Assembly: GCA_009782955.1 (NCBI GenBank)
Contig: WRIB01000030.1
Location: forward strand, 1-34,670
Length of the DNA stretch: 34,670 bases
DNA from: Treponema sp.
Lineage (GTDB): Bacteria; Spirochaetota; Spirochaetia; Treponematales; Breznakiellaceae
Direction of reading: 5' to 3'
The translations under genes and the position numbers were made by a program. The notes under the pieces were generated by a model, which was given only the letters and a program-made list of their open reading frames with translations, was not told the origin of the DNA and did not search any database. Positions within the stretch are counted from its first letter, which is position 1; each line of letters begins with the position of its first letter. Positions 14,856 through 23,397 of the stretch are shown here, piece after piece.

Positions 14856-14884
14856 AAGGTACACCATATAGAGGGTAGTGTCAA
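14856..14884 (-). promoter_or_regulatory. nrdJ core promoter (TTGACA-17-TACCTT)
   Basis: Perfect minus-strand TTGACA at 14879-14884, then a 17-nt spacer and a weak -10 TACCTT at 14856-14861. The leader would be about 65 nt and contains the distal NrdR box. Confidence 0.55.
14861..14876 (-). promoter_or_regulatory. NrdR box overlapping the core promoter
   Basis: Plus-strand ACACCATATAGAGGGT is a weaker NrdR-box match, positioned between the -35 (14879-14884) and -10 (14856-14861) of nrdJ, where a bound repressor would block RNA polymerase. Confidence 0.7.
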
Positions 14885-14904
14885 GGCCAATAATTCATGT
14901 TGTC

Positions 14905-14936
14905 AAAAAAAACCTGACCACCTAAGCGGTCAGGTT
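14905..14936 (-). terminator. Intrinsic terminator of cfpA
   Basis: A 9-bp perfect stem AACCTGACC / GGTCAGGTT (14911-14919 and 14928-14936) with an 8-nt loop. On the minus strand it is followed by a run of eight T (14905-14912 side). It lies 24 nt after the cfpA stop and insulates cfpA from nrdJ. Confidence 0.88.
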
Positions 14937-14959
14937 TTGCTTTTACTTAAATTAATAAA

Positions 14960-17014
14960 CTAGATTTGCCTGATGCCGCCGCGGCCGGAACGACTCTTCG
15001 CACCACCGCTGCTTTTCTTGGGTTTGGCTGAAGCAGCTTTACCGCCGCGCTTGGCTGCGCCGCGTGCAGAACTGGCCCTTGAGGGTACCAATGCTGTACT
15101 TTCATCGTCGGTGTTAAGCATATCAAGATATGCCTGAGCGGGCGCCTGAGAAGCAGGTGCAGGAGCTGCAGCAGCAGCACCGCCTGTATCGGCAAAGGAC
15201 TGGGCAATATCATCGCGAACGGTAGATCGTCTGCGGCTAAAGGAAGCAAAGGCTGCATCCTGGAAGCCTTTTGACACACCATGGAGGAATTCATTCAGCA
15301 CGTTTGCCATACCGTTAAGGGTAACCTTTTTCCGCTTAAGCGAAGTAATGTCAACATCAAGCAAAAGACCAGGTTGAATGTGGTAGGGGTTGATCATGTA
15401 GTCAAACTTGTTGAATTCCTTTTCAAGAACGGCAAGCCTGTCTTCCATTACCCGGCGTTCCACAGGATAGCGATAATCGTACATTTGCCTCATCTTGTTC
15501 CGCATCTGAATAATTTTCTGGTGAACCTTGTTCTTTTCATAGATGTAAGTACGGTTCATCTTTTCAACTTCGGTTTCGCCGGTTTTGATAAAGGTAATTT
15601 CGTCCCAAACTTTGGCAATGTCTTCGTACAATGGCTCGCCGCTTTTGGCCTTGATTGTTTTACGAATTTTTCCCTTCTGTTTGCCTGCGAGATCATTAAA
15701 ATCAGTAACTGCAAAAGAAGGCTTGGAGCTTTCATAAATTACATGAAGCACATCCCAAAGATGCTGGACTTCATTTTCAAAGCTCTTCATCTGGACATCG
15801 TAGGATTTCCGTTCCTCAATCAACTGGGCGGAATCATAGTACCGCATCCTTACCTGGTACCGTTCGTCGGGTAGGCAATCGGTATCGGTATCTTCATATT
15901 CCCGAATAATAAGTTCACGGGCATTTTTGAAGTTTTCGATGTATTGATATCCCATTTTGGAGGTATCAAGAATTGAAGTGATCGAGTTAACGGCGGTATT
16001 GAAACCCCTGGTTCGGATATTTTCGATATCCACGATTTTCTTGAGATTTTCACGGATATTAAGCTGATCATACTCGGCAGGATCGATTTCCGCGCGTAAA
16101 CCGGACAGCCTGTCCATAATGCCTTTTCCTATCAGGGTATACCGCCTGGATTTGGGATCATCAACGGTATCTTCGGTATAACGTTCCACCCTGTTCATTT
16201 TGGTAAAGATGATTTCACTGTCGGTAAGCTCTTCCAGACCCTGATCGATACGTTCATCTTTGAGTTTTTCGATATCTTTGTCGATCATTTCGATAATATA
16301 TTTGGAAAGAAGCTCTTTGATCAAATATTCTACCGTTACCTGATAGTGGAAAATCGGGCTGATAAGCTCGGAATCAAGAATATTAACCGAAAGTTTTACA
16401 TCGGTAACTGCTTTGGGCTTTAAGAGGTTATCTTTAAACGCACACTTAACGATTGAATAGGCATTTTCACCGCGAATAAAAGCGCCAGTATCGGTTTTTT
16501 GCCGCAAAAGACTGTTGGTAAGGTTTTCCAGATCGTTAACGCCCCGCTGGATATGACCCTGCAAGTGACCGTACATATTGATCATGGATTTTTCAATTTC
16601 ACCGGTATTAAACTTGTCTGCACCGCCAATTTCATCAAGTAGATTGGCTACTTCTTTGGGGGTATACCGCGCAAGGACTTTTGTTTCTTCTTTGTCAACA
16701 AAATTCCGGACTTTTTTGACCATTTCATCTTCACTCGTTACCATGTAACGGTTAAACATGTTCTGGTAATTTTGGTTGAAGTAATTGTAGATTTTTTCTT
16801 TAAGGCCGCCCATTATGTCCAACCGCTCAAGAGTATCCTTGGGCAATTTGGCGCTGATATGGTGGACAACTTTATTAGTTTCTTCTTCCAATAACTGATT
16901 TACTTCCGCTTGCTGATCCCTGTATTCCTGAGCCAGAGAGTTCCGCGAACCGACGGCACTTGGTTTCTCCGGATGAAAAACGTTAGGACTCTTAGGCAGG
17001 TCAATTGATCCCAT
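14960..17014 (-). CDS. cfpA: Cytoplasmic filament protein A
   Basis: A 684-residue cytoplasmic protein, highly charged and helical, beginning [20 protein letters not shown] recognise it as CfpA, the subunit of the ribbon-like cytoplasmic filaments that run beneath the inner membrane of treponemes and are needed for normal chromosome partition and cell division in T. denticola. The length fits the ~680-residue family. Residues 20-600 are mostly coiled-coil-like helices. After residue ~610 the sequence turns Ala/Pro-rich and ends in a basic Lys/Arg/Ser/Gly tail with no acidic residues in the last ~40. A near-consensus promoter (TTGACA-18-TATAAT), a strong ribosome-binding site (AAGGAAGGA) and a strong terminator suggest an abundant monocistronic product. 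Confidence 0.85.
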   Translation of the reverse strand: MGSIDLPKSPNVFHPEKPSAVGSRNSLAQEYRDQQAEVNQLLEEETNKVVHHISAKLPKDTLERLDIMGGLKEKIYNYFNQNYQNMFNRYMVTSEDEMVKKVRNFVDKEETKVLARYTPKEVANLLDEIGGADKFNTGEIEKSMINMYGHLQGHIQRGVNDLENLTNSLLRQKTDTGAFIRGENAYSIVKCAFKDNLLKPKAVTDVKLSVNILDSELISPIFHYQVTVEYLIKELLSKYIIEMIDKDIEKLKDERIDQGLEELTDSEIIFTKMNRVERYTEDTVDDPKSRRYTLIGKGIMDRLSGLRAEIDPAEYDQLNIRENLKKIVDIENIRTRGFNTAVNSITSILDTSKMGYQYIENFKNARELIIREYEDTDTDCLPDERYQVRMRYYDSAQLIEERKSYDVQMKSFENEVQHLWDVLHVIYESSKPSFAVTDFNDLAGKQKGKIRKTIKAKSGEPLYEDIAKVWDEITFIKTGETEVEKMNRTYIYEKNKVHQKIIQMRNKMRQMYDYRYPVERRVMEDRLAVLEKEFNKFDYMINPYHIQPGLLLDVDITSLKRKKVTLNGMANVLNEFLHGVSKGFQDAAFASFSRRRSTVRDDIAQSFADTGGAAAAAPAPASQAPAQAYLDMLNTDDESTALVPSRASSARGAAKRGGKAASAKPKKSSGGAKSRSGRGGIRQI

Positions 17015-17064
17015 ATGTTCCTTCCTTACTGAAAAATTATAAACAGATTCACACCTGGATATGT

Positions 17065-17094
17065 ATTATATTCTATTTATTCCAACATTGTCAA
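17065..17094 (-). promoter_or_regulatory. cfpA promoter (TTGACA-18-TATAAT)
   Basis: Perfect minus-strand -35 TTGACA (17089-17094) and -10 TATAAT (17065-17070) with an 18-nt spacer. It is the strongest sigma-70-like promoter in the window, with a leader of about 45 nt. Confidence 0.85.
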
Positions 17095-17114
17095 GCGGGT
17101 CATCCATTTTTCCC

Positions 17115-17143
17115 TTGAATTCCATTTTTTTTTTAGTTATAGT
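17115..17143 (+). promoter_or_regulatory. Promoter of tRNA-Thr (TTGAAT-17-TATAGT)
   Basis: TTGAAT (17115-17120), a T-rich 17-nt spacer, TATAGT (17138-17143). The tRNA starts 23 nt after the -10. It is divergent from the cfpA promoter. Confidence 0.7.
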
Positions 17144-17165
17144 GCGTAAATAGTTCAAAGAACGT

Positions 17166-17238
<73 letters not shown>

Positions 17239-17315
17239 GAATAAATGCGTCATTTTGACACGCTTTTGAATGTTTTTTGTAAGGAAGTTATTATAGTTCG
17301 CCGCCAGGGGGCGGT

Positions 17316-18353
17316 ATGTGCATGAAAAGGCTTCTATATCTTGGATTAATACTTGTAGGTATTTTATCTCTGACTGCATTTTTAATATCCTTATACCGGT
17401 CGCTTCGGCTTTATATTCTTGCCCCCCAGCCGGGCTCAACGCTTATTTACCATTTTTCCCTGTACATTCCCGATAACCGTAATTCATTCTTTCTCGGAAT
17501 AATCCGCGGTGCAGAACAGGCGGCGGCGGAACTGGAATCTGCAATATCTGTTCATTCTATCGACCCGGCCAAAAATGAACTGGAAATAGCCGCCTTTACA
17601 GGAGTAGACGGAGTAATTGTCTGTCCTTATTTGGATGATGCTTTGGCCCGGCGGCAACTGGAAAAACTCAGGGAATACCAAATTCCGGCGGCTCTTATTA
17701 ACCACAATCTGCCCAGCGAACAGCCATGGCCATTCATTGGCATAAATACTTTTGACATGGGTCGGCGCATTGGCCTTATTCTGGAGGAAGACTCGCAAAC
17801 TTCGTTTGCGGCGCAAGCTGCTCTTGTTCCTTCAGAAAAAATTACATTGGCGGTTGTTTACAGCGACAAGGCGCCGGGTATTTATGCGGAACGGGAACTG
17901 GTTGAGATGGGTATTTCAGCAACCCTGGGAGACAGGTTATCAGGTCCGATAATGAGCTACAGGACCAACCTTAACCCTCTGGATGCAGAAGCGCTGCTTG
18001 TTAATATTTTCCGGCGTATCGAAGATACAAGACCGGGCGCCAATTCGGGTGGGGCTGGTTTTACGAACGGGCAGACAATTAACACAATCGTTTTTACCGA
18101 TCCGGAAGATACCATTGCAGCATCTCAAACTTTGGTTGACTTGAATTTAGTCGGCCAAATACAGATTATCGGTTTTGGTTCCGAGCTTGGTGTAACAGAA
18201 AACCTGCGAAAGGGAATTATCAGCGCCTCGGTTGTAATTAATTCCGAACGTATTGGCTATGAAGCGGTTTATTCACTGGCCGCCCTGCGAACTACCGGCT
18301 ATACTTCCGCATCCATCGATATTGGTATTGAAATAATCACGGGAAATAAATGA
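17316..18353 (+). CDS. Periplasmic-binding-protein-like sensor (RbsB/LacI-type fold)
   Basis: A 345-residue protein with one N-terminal hydrophobic segment (LLYLGLILVGILSLTAFLISLY) and then a type-1 periplasmic binding fold. Visible parts are FHFSLYIPDNRNSFFLGIIRGAEQAAAELE-like strand/helix 1, GVDGVIVCP, IPAALINHN, FIGINTFDMGRRIG, TIVFTDPEDTIAASQTLVDLNL and the final GIISASVVINSERIGYEAVYSL. No transporter genes are near and its stop overlaps the histidine kinase start by 4 nt. It therefore likely presents a ligand, probably a sugar-like molecule, to the kinase and is not part of an ABC importer. ATG 17316 and ATG 17322 both fit the upstream AGGGGGCGG. Ligand unknown. Confidence 0.8.
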   Translation: MCMKRLLYLGLILVGILSLTAFLISLYRSLRLYILAPQPGSTLIYHFSLYIPDNRNSFFLGIIRGAEQAAAELESAISVHSIDPAKNELEIAAFTGVDGVIVCPYLDDALARRQLEKLREYQIPAALINHNLPSEQPWPFIGINTFDMGRRIGLILEEDSQTSFAAQAALVPSEKITLAVVYSDKAPGIYAERELVEMGISATLGDRLSGPIMSYRTNLNPLDAEALLVNIFRRIEDTRPGANSGGAGFTNGQTINTIVFTDPEDTIAASQTLVDLNLVGQIQIIGFGSELGVTENLRKGIISASVVINSERIGYEAVYSLAALRTTGYTSASIDIGIEIITGNK

Positions 18354-19852
18354 AGAAGCTTCACCGTTCTTTTAGCGTCCAAATCTTTTTGAGCATACTG
18401 GGAACGTTTTTTCTTTTGGCACTCAGTACTGCCTATATACTTTTCAGCAACAGAAAAATTCAGGAATTTTCGGAAAGAAGTTTTGAAGAAGAACGCTTTC
18501 TTATGTCTGTACAGGAAGATTTGGTTGCATACGAAAATCTGGTAATGGAATACCTTTCTACCCGGTCTTCCAATGCACTTGCTCAAATGCTTATTGCCAC
18601 TCAGGCTTTGCGCCAGAAATTGCCAAGTTATCAGCAAATAAGGGGAAATCCCGTTGATCTTAAAGAACGGGAACTTTATACGCTTATCTTTCATTATCTG
18701 AATCTGGCGGAAGAAGCAGTCGAAGAAAAACGAGGCAGGAATATTCCGGTATATACAACAATTTACGAGGACATGGCAGCTCTTAAAGAATATATTAACA
18801 AGGAAATAATTTTTGTCAATGCCGAACGTTTACGGTCGCAACTCGGGTCTTATGAGCATTTTTTGTCCGAATCCGGAATTATTCAACTGTGGAATTTTAT
18901 TTTTATTATTTCCATGTCCGCTTTTTCCATGCTGTTCCTTCTTCTTTCTTTAAACCGCATTACCAGCCCTCTGATTAAACTATCCGCAATGACAAAAGAA
19001 ATCTCTGCGGGAAACTTTAACATTCCGGATTTGGAAACAAGCCGCGGATCAATAGATGAACTGGATCAGGTTGTCGAAGCATTTAACCATATGAAGAGCG
19101 AAATCAGTAAGTATATAGAAGAAATACGCTGGCAGGAAAATATAAAACAGGAGTATATGCAGGAAAAGATGCGGAATATGAAAATGGAAGGTTTGGTCAG
19201 GCACATGGAAATTTACGCATTGCAGGCCCAAATGAACCCCCATTTTCTTTTTAATACAATAAATACCGGCATGCAGCTTGCAATTGTAGAAGGAGCGGAC
19301 AGAACCGGTGAATACATGGATTACATGGCACGTTTATTCCGGCATATAATAAGGAACAAGGACATTATTGTTCCGCTCCGGCATGAAATAGAAGGACTTG
19401 ATTATTACTTTTATATACTAAGGGTGCGCTTTCCGAGAAAGCTGAATCTGACCATGGAGTACTCGGAAGATATTCTGGATTTAAAGGTACCGGTTTCCAT
19501 TTTACAGCCACTTGTGGAAAACTGCATTATACACGCATTTAAAGATGCTGCCGAAGATTTTTCCCGGAATATCAATGTCAAATCAAAATTGGATAATAAT
19601 TATTTGCTTATATCGGTAACTGACAATGGTACGGGGATGAACGGGCAAACCGTGGAAAAATTACTCCATCCTCAATCTATCGACGAATCTTCCCTTTCAA
19701 GAGTAATGGGGCTTCAAAATGTAATTCAAAGGTTATACTTTTTTTATCCTTCCGATCCTGACGTTGTAGATATCAAAACAGGATCAGGGCATGAGGGAAC
19801 AGCGGTAATTATTCGCATAAATACGGAGCAGGAACCATGTTTGGCGTTTTAA
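18350..19852 (+). CDS. Sensor histidine kinase, YesM/LytS type
   Basis: A 500-residue membrane kinase. TM1 is ~10-32, an extracytoplasmic helical sensor ~33-180, TM2 ~181-201, HAMP ~202-255 (NRITSPLIKLSAMTKEISAGNF). The His-kinase domain has QAQMNPHFLFNTIN with phosphoacceptor His298. The HATPase has LQPLVENCIIHAF (Asn391) and DNGTGM (425-430). It presumably autophosphorylates on a signal from the binding protein encoded just upstream and passes the phosphate to the regulator encoded just downstream. It overlaps the upstream gene by 4 nt and the downstream one by 16 nt, as in YesMN-like carbohydrate-sensing cassettes. Confidence 0.92.
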   Translation: MKKLHRSFSVQIFLSILGTFFLLALSTAYILFSNRKIQEFSERSFEEERFLMSVQEDLVAYENLVMEYLSTRSSNALAQMLIATQALRQKLPSYQQIRGNPVDLKERELYTLIFHYLNLAEEAVEEKRGRNIPVYTTIYEDMAALKEYINKEIIFVNAERLRSQLGSYEHFLSESGIIQLWNFIFIISMSAFSMLFLLLSLNRITSPLIKLSAMTKEISAGNFNIPDLETSRGSIDELDQVVEAFNHMKSEISKYIEEIRWQENIKQEYMQEKMRNMKMEGLVRHMEIYALQAQMNPHFLFNTINTGMQLAIVEGADRTGEYMDYMARLFRHIIRNKDIIVPLRHEIEGLDYYFYILRVRFPRKLNLTMEYSEDILDLKVPVSILQPLVENCIIHAFKDAAEDFSRNINVKSKLDNNYLLISVTDNGTGMNGQTVEKLLHPQSIDESSLSRVMGLQNVIQRLYFFYPSDPDVVDIKTGSGHEGTAVIIRINTEQEPCLAF

Positions 19853-21342
19853 TTGTAGATGACGAAGAACCTGTCCTTGACAGTTATGAATTTATGCTGA
19901 ACACTTTTTCTGAAAGAAACCTTTCAGAAAACGCATATAGCGAAAGTAAAGACAAACCCTTTACTCTGGCAGGTAAAGCCCGCACCGGTTATGAAGCATT
20001 AAAATTGATTCATGAAAAACAGCCTGATCTTGTTTTTATGGACATCAATATTCCCGGCATAGACGGTCTTTCGGTACTGGAAGATATTTATAAAAAATAT
20101 CCCCGCATGGTTTGCGTTCTTTCGACAGCTTATGAACGCTTTGATCTTGCCAAGCGCGCAATACCTTTGGGAGTTTTTGCATATCTGGTAAAACCGGTTT
20201 CCAAGAAAACATTCTTTGATACCCTGGAAAATGCCCTTTCCCAGCTCCGTTCTTTGCCGCCGGAAATTTCAGAATACTCTGAACCCCGTCTTGCCCTGTT
20301 TCGCAGAGACATTTGGAAACCCATGGACGAACAATGCTGGCTTTGGTACAGGGAAAAACTCTCTCTTCCTTCAGACTTTGGTCTAGCCTTTATGGTAGAG
20401 CTGGATCAGAATATGGAAATCTGGGGAACCCGGATAGCGGAACAGCTTTCATTCAAACATCATTGCAGTTATGACATAATATTAAAAAGAGGTTTGTTCC
20501 TGATTTCAGAAGATTTGAACGCAGACGTATTTAGGCAAAAAACCGAAAAAATACTGGAAGATCTTCTTAATGGGCTGAACTGGTGTTTTGGACTTGGCGG
20601 ACTGTACCGTGGGCCGCTGTTGTACCGTTCATGCAGCGAAGCATTGGCGGAACTAACGGCAAAACGGCAGGAAACCGATGCATGGAGCATGGTCAGCAAA
20701 AAAATAAGTTTTCTTCGTCAAAAAATCGGCTTGCTGCCGCTGGAAGAGGTAAAAGCTCTTTTTGCATCTGTATGGGAACCCTTGTTTGCCGAAGATTTTA
20801 ACAATGCAAAACTTAGAATGATTTCCGTTTTTACTTTATTGCTGGATGATCTGTACGGAACATTATCCGTAAGAAATTCCCTGTCAAAAAATTTTTCCGG
20901 CGCTTCCCTGCCTTTTGATCCGGTGGAAATTATGACACTGCCCGATCTTGGATCCTGGAAACGCTGGGCAGAAATTAACTTTGATAAAGTCGTGCTTCAG
21001 GCAAATCTGGAACGTCAGGGAAATTATCCGCTGCCGCTGGTAAAAGCCATTACCTTTATCAGGGAAAATTATACCCGGGGCATTCGCCTTAACAATACCG
21101 CAGAAGCCGCCAGCGTAAACCCGGCGCATCTAAGCCGCCTTTTTTCCGAACATTTAAAGACCAATTTTATTGATTATCTTACTACCCTGCGAATCAACGA
21201 AGCAGAACGGCTACTAAAAGAAAAATCAATAACAGTAAAAGAAGCCGCCTTTGCTGTGGGCTACCAGGATCCAAATTACTTCAGCAAAGCATTTAAAAAA
21301 CTTAAGGGGATACTGCCAACGGAAGTCAGGGGTCAGGAATGA
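19837..21342 (+). CDS. Response regulator with AraC-type DNA-binding domain (YesN type)
   Basis: A 501-residue regulator. The receiver domain (1-135) has acidic pocket Asp8/Asp9, phosphoacceptor Asp69 (DLVFMDINIPG), Thr97 and Lys119. A middle region of ~250 residues, typical for YesN-like proteins, has no motif I can name. The C-terminal ~100 residues are a double helix-turn-helix AraC domain (EAASVNPAHLSRLFSEHLK and VKEAAFAVGYQDPNYFSKAFKKLKG). It should activate promoters when phosphorylated by the kinase encoded upstream. Its stop overlaps the next gene by 4 nt, so the reductase genes are part of the same transcript. Confidence 0.93.
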   Translation: MFGVLIVDDEEPVLDSYEFMLNTFSERNLSENAYSESKDKPFTLAGKARTGYEALKLIHEKQPDLVFMDINIPGIDGLSVLEDIYKKYPRMVCVLSTAYERFDLAKRAIPLGVFAYLVKPVSKKTFFDTLENALSQLRSLPPEISEYSEPRLALFRRDIWKPMDEQCWLWYREKLSLPSDFGLAFMVELDQNMEIWGTRIAEQLSFKHHCSYDIILKRGLFLISEDLNADVFRQKTEKILEDLLNGLNWCFGLGGLYRGPLLYRSCSEALAELTAKRQETDAWSMVSKKISFLRQKIGLLPLEEVKALFASVWEPLFAEDFNNAKLRMISVFTLLLDDLYGTLSVRNSLSKNFSGASLPFDPVEIMTLPDLGSWKRWAEINFDKVVLQANLERQGNYPLPLVKAITFIRENYTRGIRLNNTAEAASVNPAHLSRLFSEHLKTNFIDYLTTLRINEAERLLKEKSITVKEAAFAVGYQDPNYFSKAFKKLKGILPTEVRGQE

Positions 21343-22190
21343 AAAAAACCACCAGGAAAAATTTACAGTTCAGGGAAAAATACGGACCTTACGCACTGGT
21401 TGCCGGGGGTTCAAACGGACTGGGCGCGGCTTTTGCAGAAGCGCTGGCCCGGCGGGGACTAAATCTGGTTCTGCTGGCACGTGAAAAAGAAAGGCTGGAA
21501 GCGTCCGCAAAAGAGATTAAAAAAAAATATCATGTTGATGCAATAACCTTCGCAGTGGATTTAGCTGATTATGAAAAAACGAAAAGCATTATCACCGGCC
21601 TTACAGTTTCAATCGGGCTGCTGGTTTACAATGCCGCTTTTGCACCTATAGGATTATTTGAAAACACAAACGAAGAACATTTATCGCTTGCTGCTGCTGT
21701 TAATGTAAAAACGCCGTTGCTGCTTGCCAAACTGCTGTCCGGGCAGATGATTAATAATGCAACAAAGGGCGGCATTGTACTGATGTCATCTCTTGCCGGA
21801 GTGCAGGGCAGCCCGAAGCTTGCGGCGTACGCGGCAACAAAAGCATTTAACACTGTTTTGGCTGAAGGTTTATGGAAAGAATTACAGCCCCATGGCATTG
21901 ATGTAATAGGCTGTTGTGCCGGCGCAATACTAACCCCCGGTTATCAGCAGGCAGTGACCTCCACCGAACGAGCGACAGCGAGTAAAGGTTCCCCTCTGGA
22001 AAAAAGCAAAATCGCACCCGGAACTCTGGCAGCCTGCGATGTTGCAGAGCAGACATTAAAGGCTCTGGGAAAAGGTCCGGTTGTAGTACCCGGAAGTGTG
22101 AATAAAATTGCCCGTTTTGTTTTTACACGGCTTTTGACCAAAAAGGCAGCAATCGGTATAATGTCAAAAAACACCGGAGGCTTATCATGA
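21339..22190 (+). CDS. Short-chain dehydrogenase/reductase
   Basis: A 283-residue classical-type SDR. The Rossmann nucleotide loop is GGSNGLG (23-29, with Gly in place of the usual first Thr). LVYNAA replaces NNAG, the catalytic Ser lies in VLMSSLAG (150-151), and Y164-x3-K168 is in AAYAATK. The opening YGPYALVAGGSNGLGAAFAE and LNLVLLAREKERLE resemble the 3-ketoacyl/3-ketosteroid reductase branch (17-beta-HSD12-like), so a hydrophobic keto substrate is plausible. It is translationally coupled (ATGA overlaps) to the regulator before and the ERG4/ERG24-like gene after. Substrate is inference. Confidence 0.88.
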   Translation: MKKTTRKNLQFREKYGPYALVAGGSNGLGAAFAEALARRGLNLVLLAREKERLEASAKEIKKKYHVDAITFAVDLADYEKTKSIITGLTVSIGLLVYNAAFAPIGLFENTNEEHLSLAAAVNVKTPLLLAKLLSGQMINNATKGGIVLMSSLAGVQGSPKLAAYAATKAFNTVLAEGLWKELQPHGIDVIGCCAGAILTPGYQQAVTSTERATASKGSPLEKSKIAPGTLAACDVAEQTLKALGKGPVVVPGSVNKIARFVFTRLLTKKAAIGIMSKNTGGLS

Positions 22191-23266
22191 AAATGCTGAT
22201 TTTAGGATTTCTTACCCCATGGGCCGCTTATGCACTTATTACTCTTCTGCATATTATTCTGCCCGCACGGAAAATGAAAGGTTATGTAAAAAATGAAACA
22301 ACCGGTGAAATACTCAATTACCGGCTTAACGGAATACTTGTTCTTGCCGCAAGTATTCTTATCTGGTTTCTCCTGGGGTATTTTAATCTGGTCCCGTTTA
22401 ACTGGCTGTATCAGGTTCGATGGGCAAGTCTTGCCGGAGCTGTTGTTATAGGTCTTTTGTTTTCATTTATTATTGTATTGCGCTGTCCTTCAACCGGAAA
22501 ACCATTCCTTGCCGATTTTTGGTTTGGCAGACTGAAAAACCCGCAAATTAAAAACGGCTTTATAGACGCAAAAATGTGGTTCTATATGATAGGAGCAATT
22601 ATGCTTCAACTGCATGTTCTTTCTTTTGCGGCGCATCACTGCCAAATTCATAATGGCATTAATCCCGGCTTTTATCTTGGAGCAGCCATGTTAACCTGGT
22701 TCGTTTGGGATTATCTGACATTCGAAAAAGTTCATTTGTACACTTATGATTTTATCGCGGAACGGGTTGGTTTTAAACTGGGTTTCGGCTGCCTTTCGTT
22801 TTATCCTTACTTTTATGCAGTTTCATTATGGTTCACGGTAAATCTGCCTGACCCCGGACATCCAACATGGCTGACAATTGTCTTTGGAGTTCTCTTTTTA
22901 ATGGGCTGGATAACAGCACGCGGCGCGAATATGCAGAAGTATTTTTTCAAAATTTCTCCGGAAAAAAAATTCATTTTCATTAAACCAGAAGCCATTAGCG
23001 GCGGGGATTACAGCCTGCTGGCAAACGGCTATTGGGGTCTCAGCCGGCACATTAACTACCTTGGAGAAATAACGATGGCATGTGCAATTGCACTCAGCGC
23101 GGGGTACCCGGTTGTTATTGGCGTGTGGCTGTATCCGCTATATTATGTAATACTTTTGGGAACGCGCCAGCTTGATGATGATAAAATCTGCAAGACAAAA
23201 TACGGGGAACTTTGGGACACATACACCAAAAAGGTAAAATACCGCATCATCCCGTTTATTTGGTAG
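22187..23266 (+). CDS. ERG4/ERG24-family membrane reductase (sterol C14/C24 reductase-like)
   Basis: A 359-residue polytopic membrane protein with about eight hydrophobic segments. Family hallmarks: FGRLKNPQI..GFIDAKMW (113-130), EKVHLYTYDFIAERVGFKLGFGCL..YPYFY (180-210), GYWGLSRHINYLGE (281-294) and the C-terminal RQLDDDKICKTKYG..W..Y..KVKYRIIPFIW (327-359), matching the NADPH/sterol-binding block of fungal ERG24/ERG4 and the lamin B receptor. Known members reduce sterol double bonds with NADPH. No sterol-synthesis genes are in view, so the substrate could be an imported sterol or another isoprenoid or fatty lipid. It overlaps the SDR gene by 4 nt and ends the operon. The family call is firm; the reaction is not. 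Confidence 0.85.
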   Translation: MKMLILGFLTPWAAYALITLLHIILPARKMKGYVKNETTGEILNYRLNGILVLAASILIWFLLGYFNLVPFNWLYQVRWASLAGAVVIGLLFSFIIVLRCPSTGKPFLADFWFGRLKNPQIKNGFIDAKMWFYMIGAIMLQLHVLSFAAHHCQIHNGINPGFYLGAAMLTWFVWDYLTFEKVHLYTYDFIAERVGFKLGFGCLSFYPYFYAVSLWFTVNLPDPGHPTWLTIVFGVLFLMGWITARGANMQKYFFKISPEKKFIFIKPEAISGGDYSLLANGYWGLSRHINYLGEITMACAIALSAGYPVVIGVWLYPLYYVILLGTRQLDDDKICKTKYGELWDTYTKKVKYRIIPFIW

Positions 23267-23275
23267 CTTGATAAA

Positions 23276-23311
23276 TCAGCCTTCCCCGGAAATACGCTTT
23301 CGGGGCGCTGA
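23276..23311 (+). terminator. Long hairpin ending the five-gene operon
   Basis: TCAGC (23276-23280) pairs with GCTGA (23307-23311), CCCCG with CGGGG, and AAA with TTT, with small bulges. It lies 10 nt after the stop. No U-run follows, so termination could be weak or Rho-assisted. Confidence 0.5.
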
Positions 23312-23385
23312 CATATAAATCAAAGCCAGCTAGAAACATAAACTAAAATAGCCTCGTTGCCATATTCGTTTTTCAAATAACATTA

Positions 23386-23391
23386 TATACT
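23386..23391 (+). promoter_or_regulatory. -10 element directly before the DUF432-like gene
   Basis: TATACT ends 6 nt before the ATG, placing the expected transcription start on the start codon (leaderless). The -35 is poor: the best TTG-type hexamer (TTGCCA, 23357-23362) is 23 nt away. Confidence 0.45.
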
Positions 23392-23397
23392 TTTACA

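Noticed and set aside
14785-14904. Cobalamin riboswitch upstream of nrdJ
   Set aside because: The 120-bp region is too short and has no B12-box-like sequence; it is explained by promoter, NrdR boxes and the cfpA terminator.
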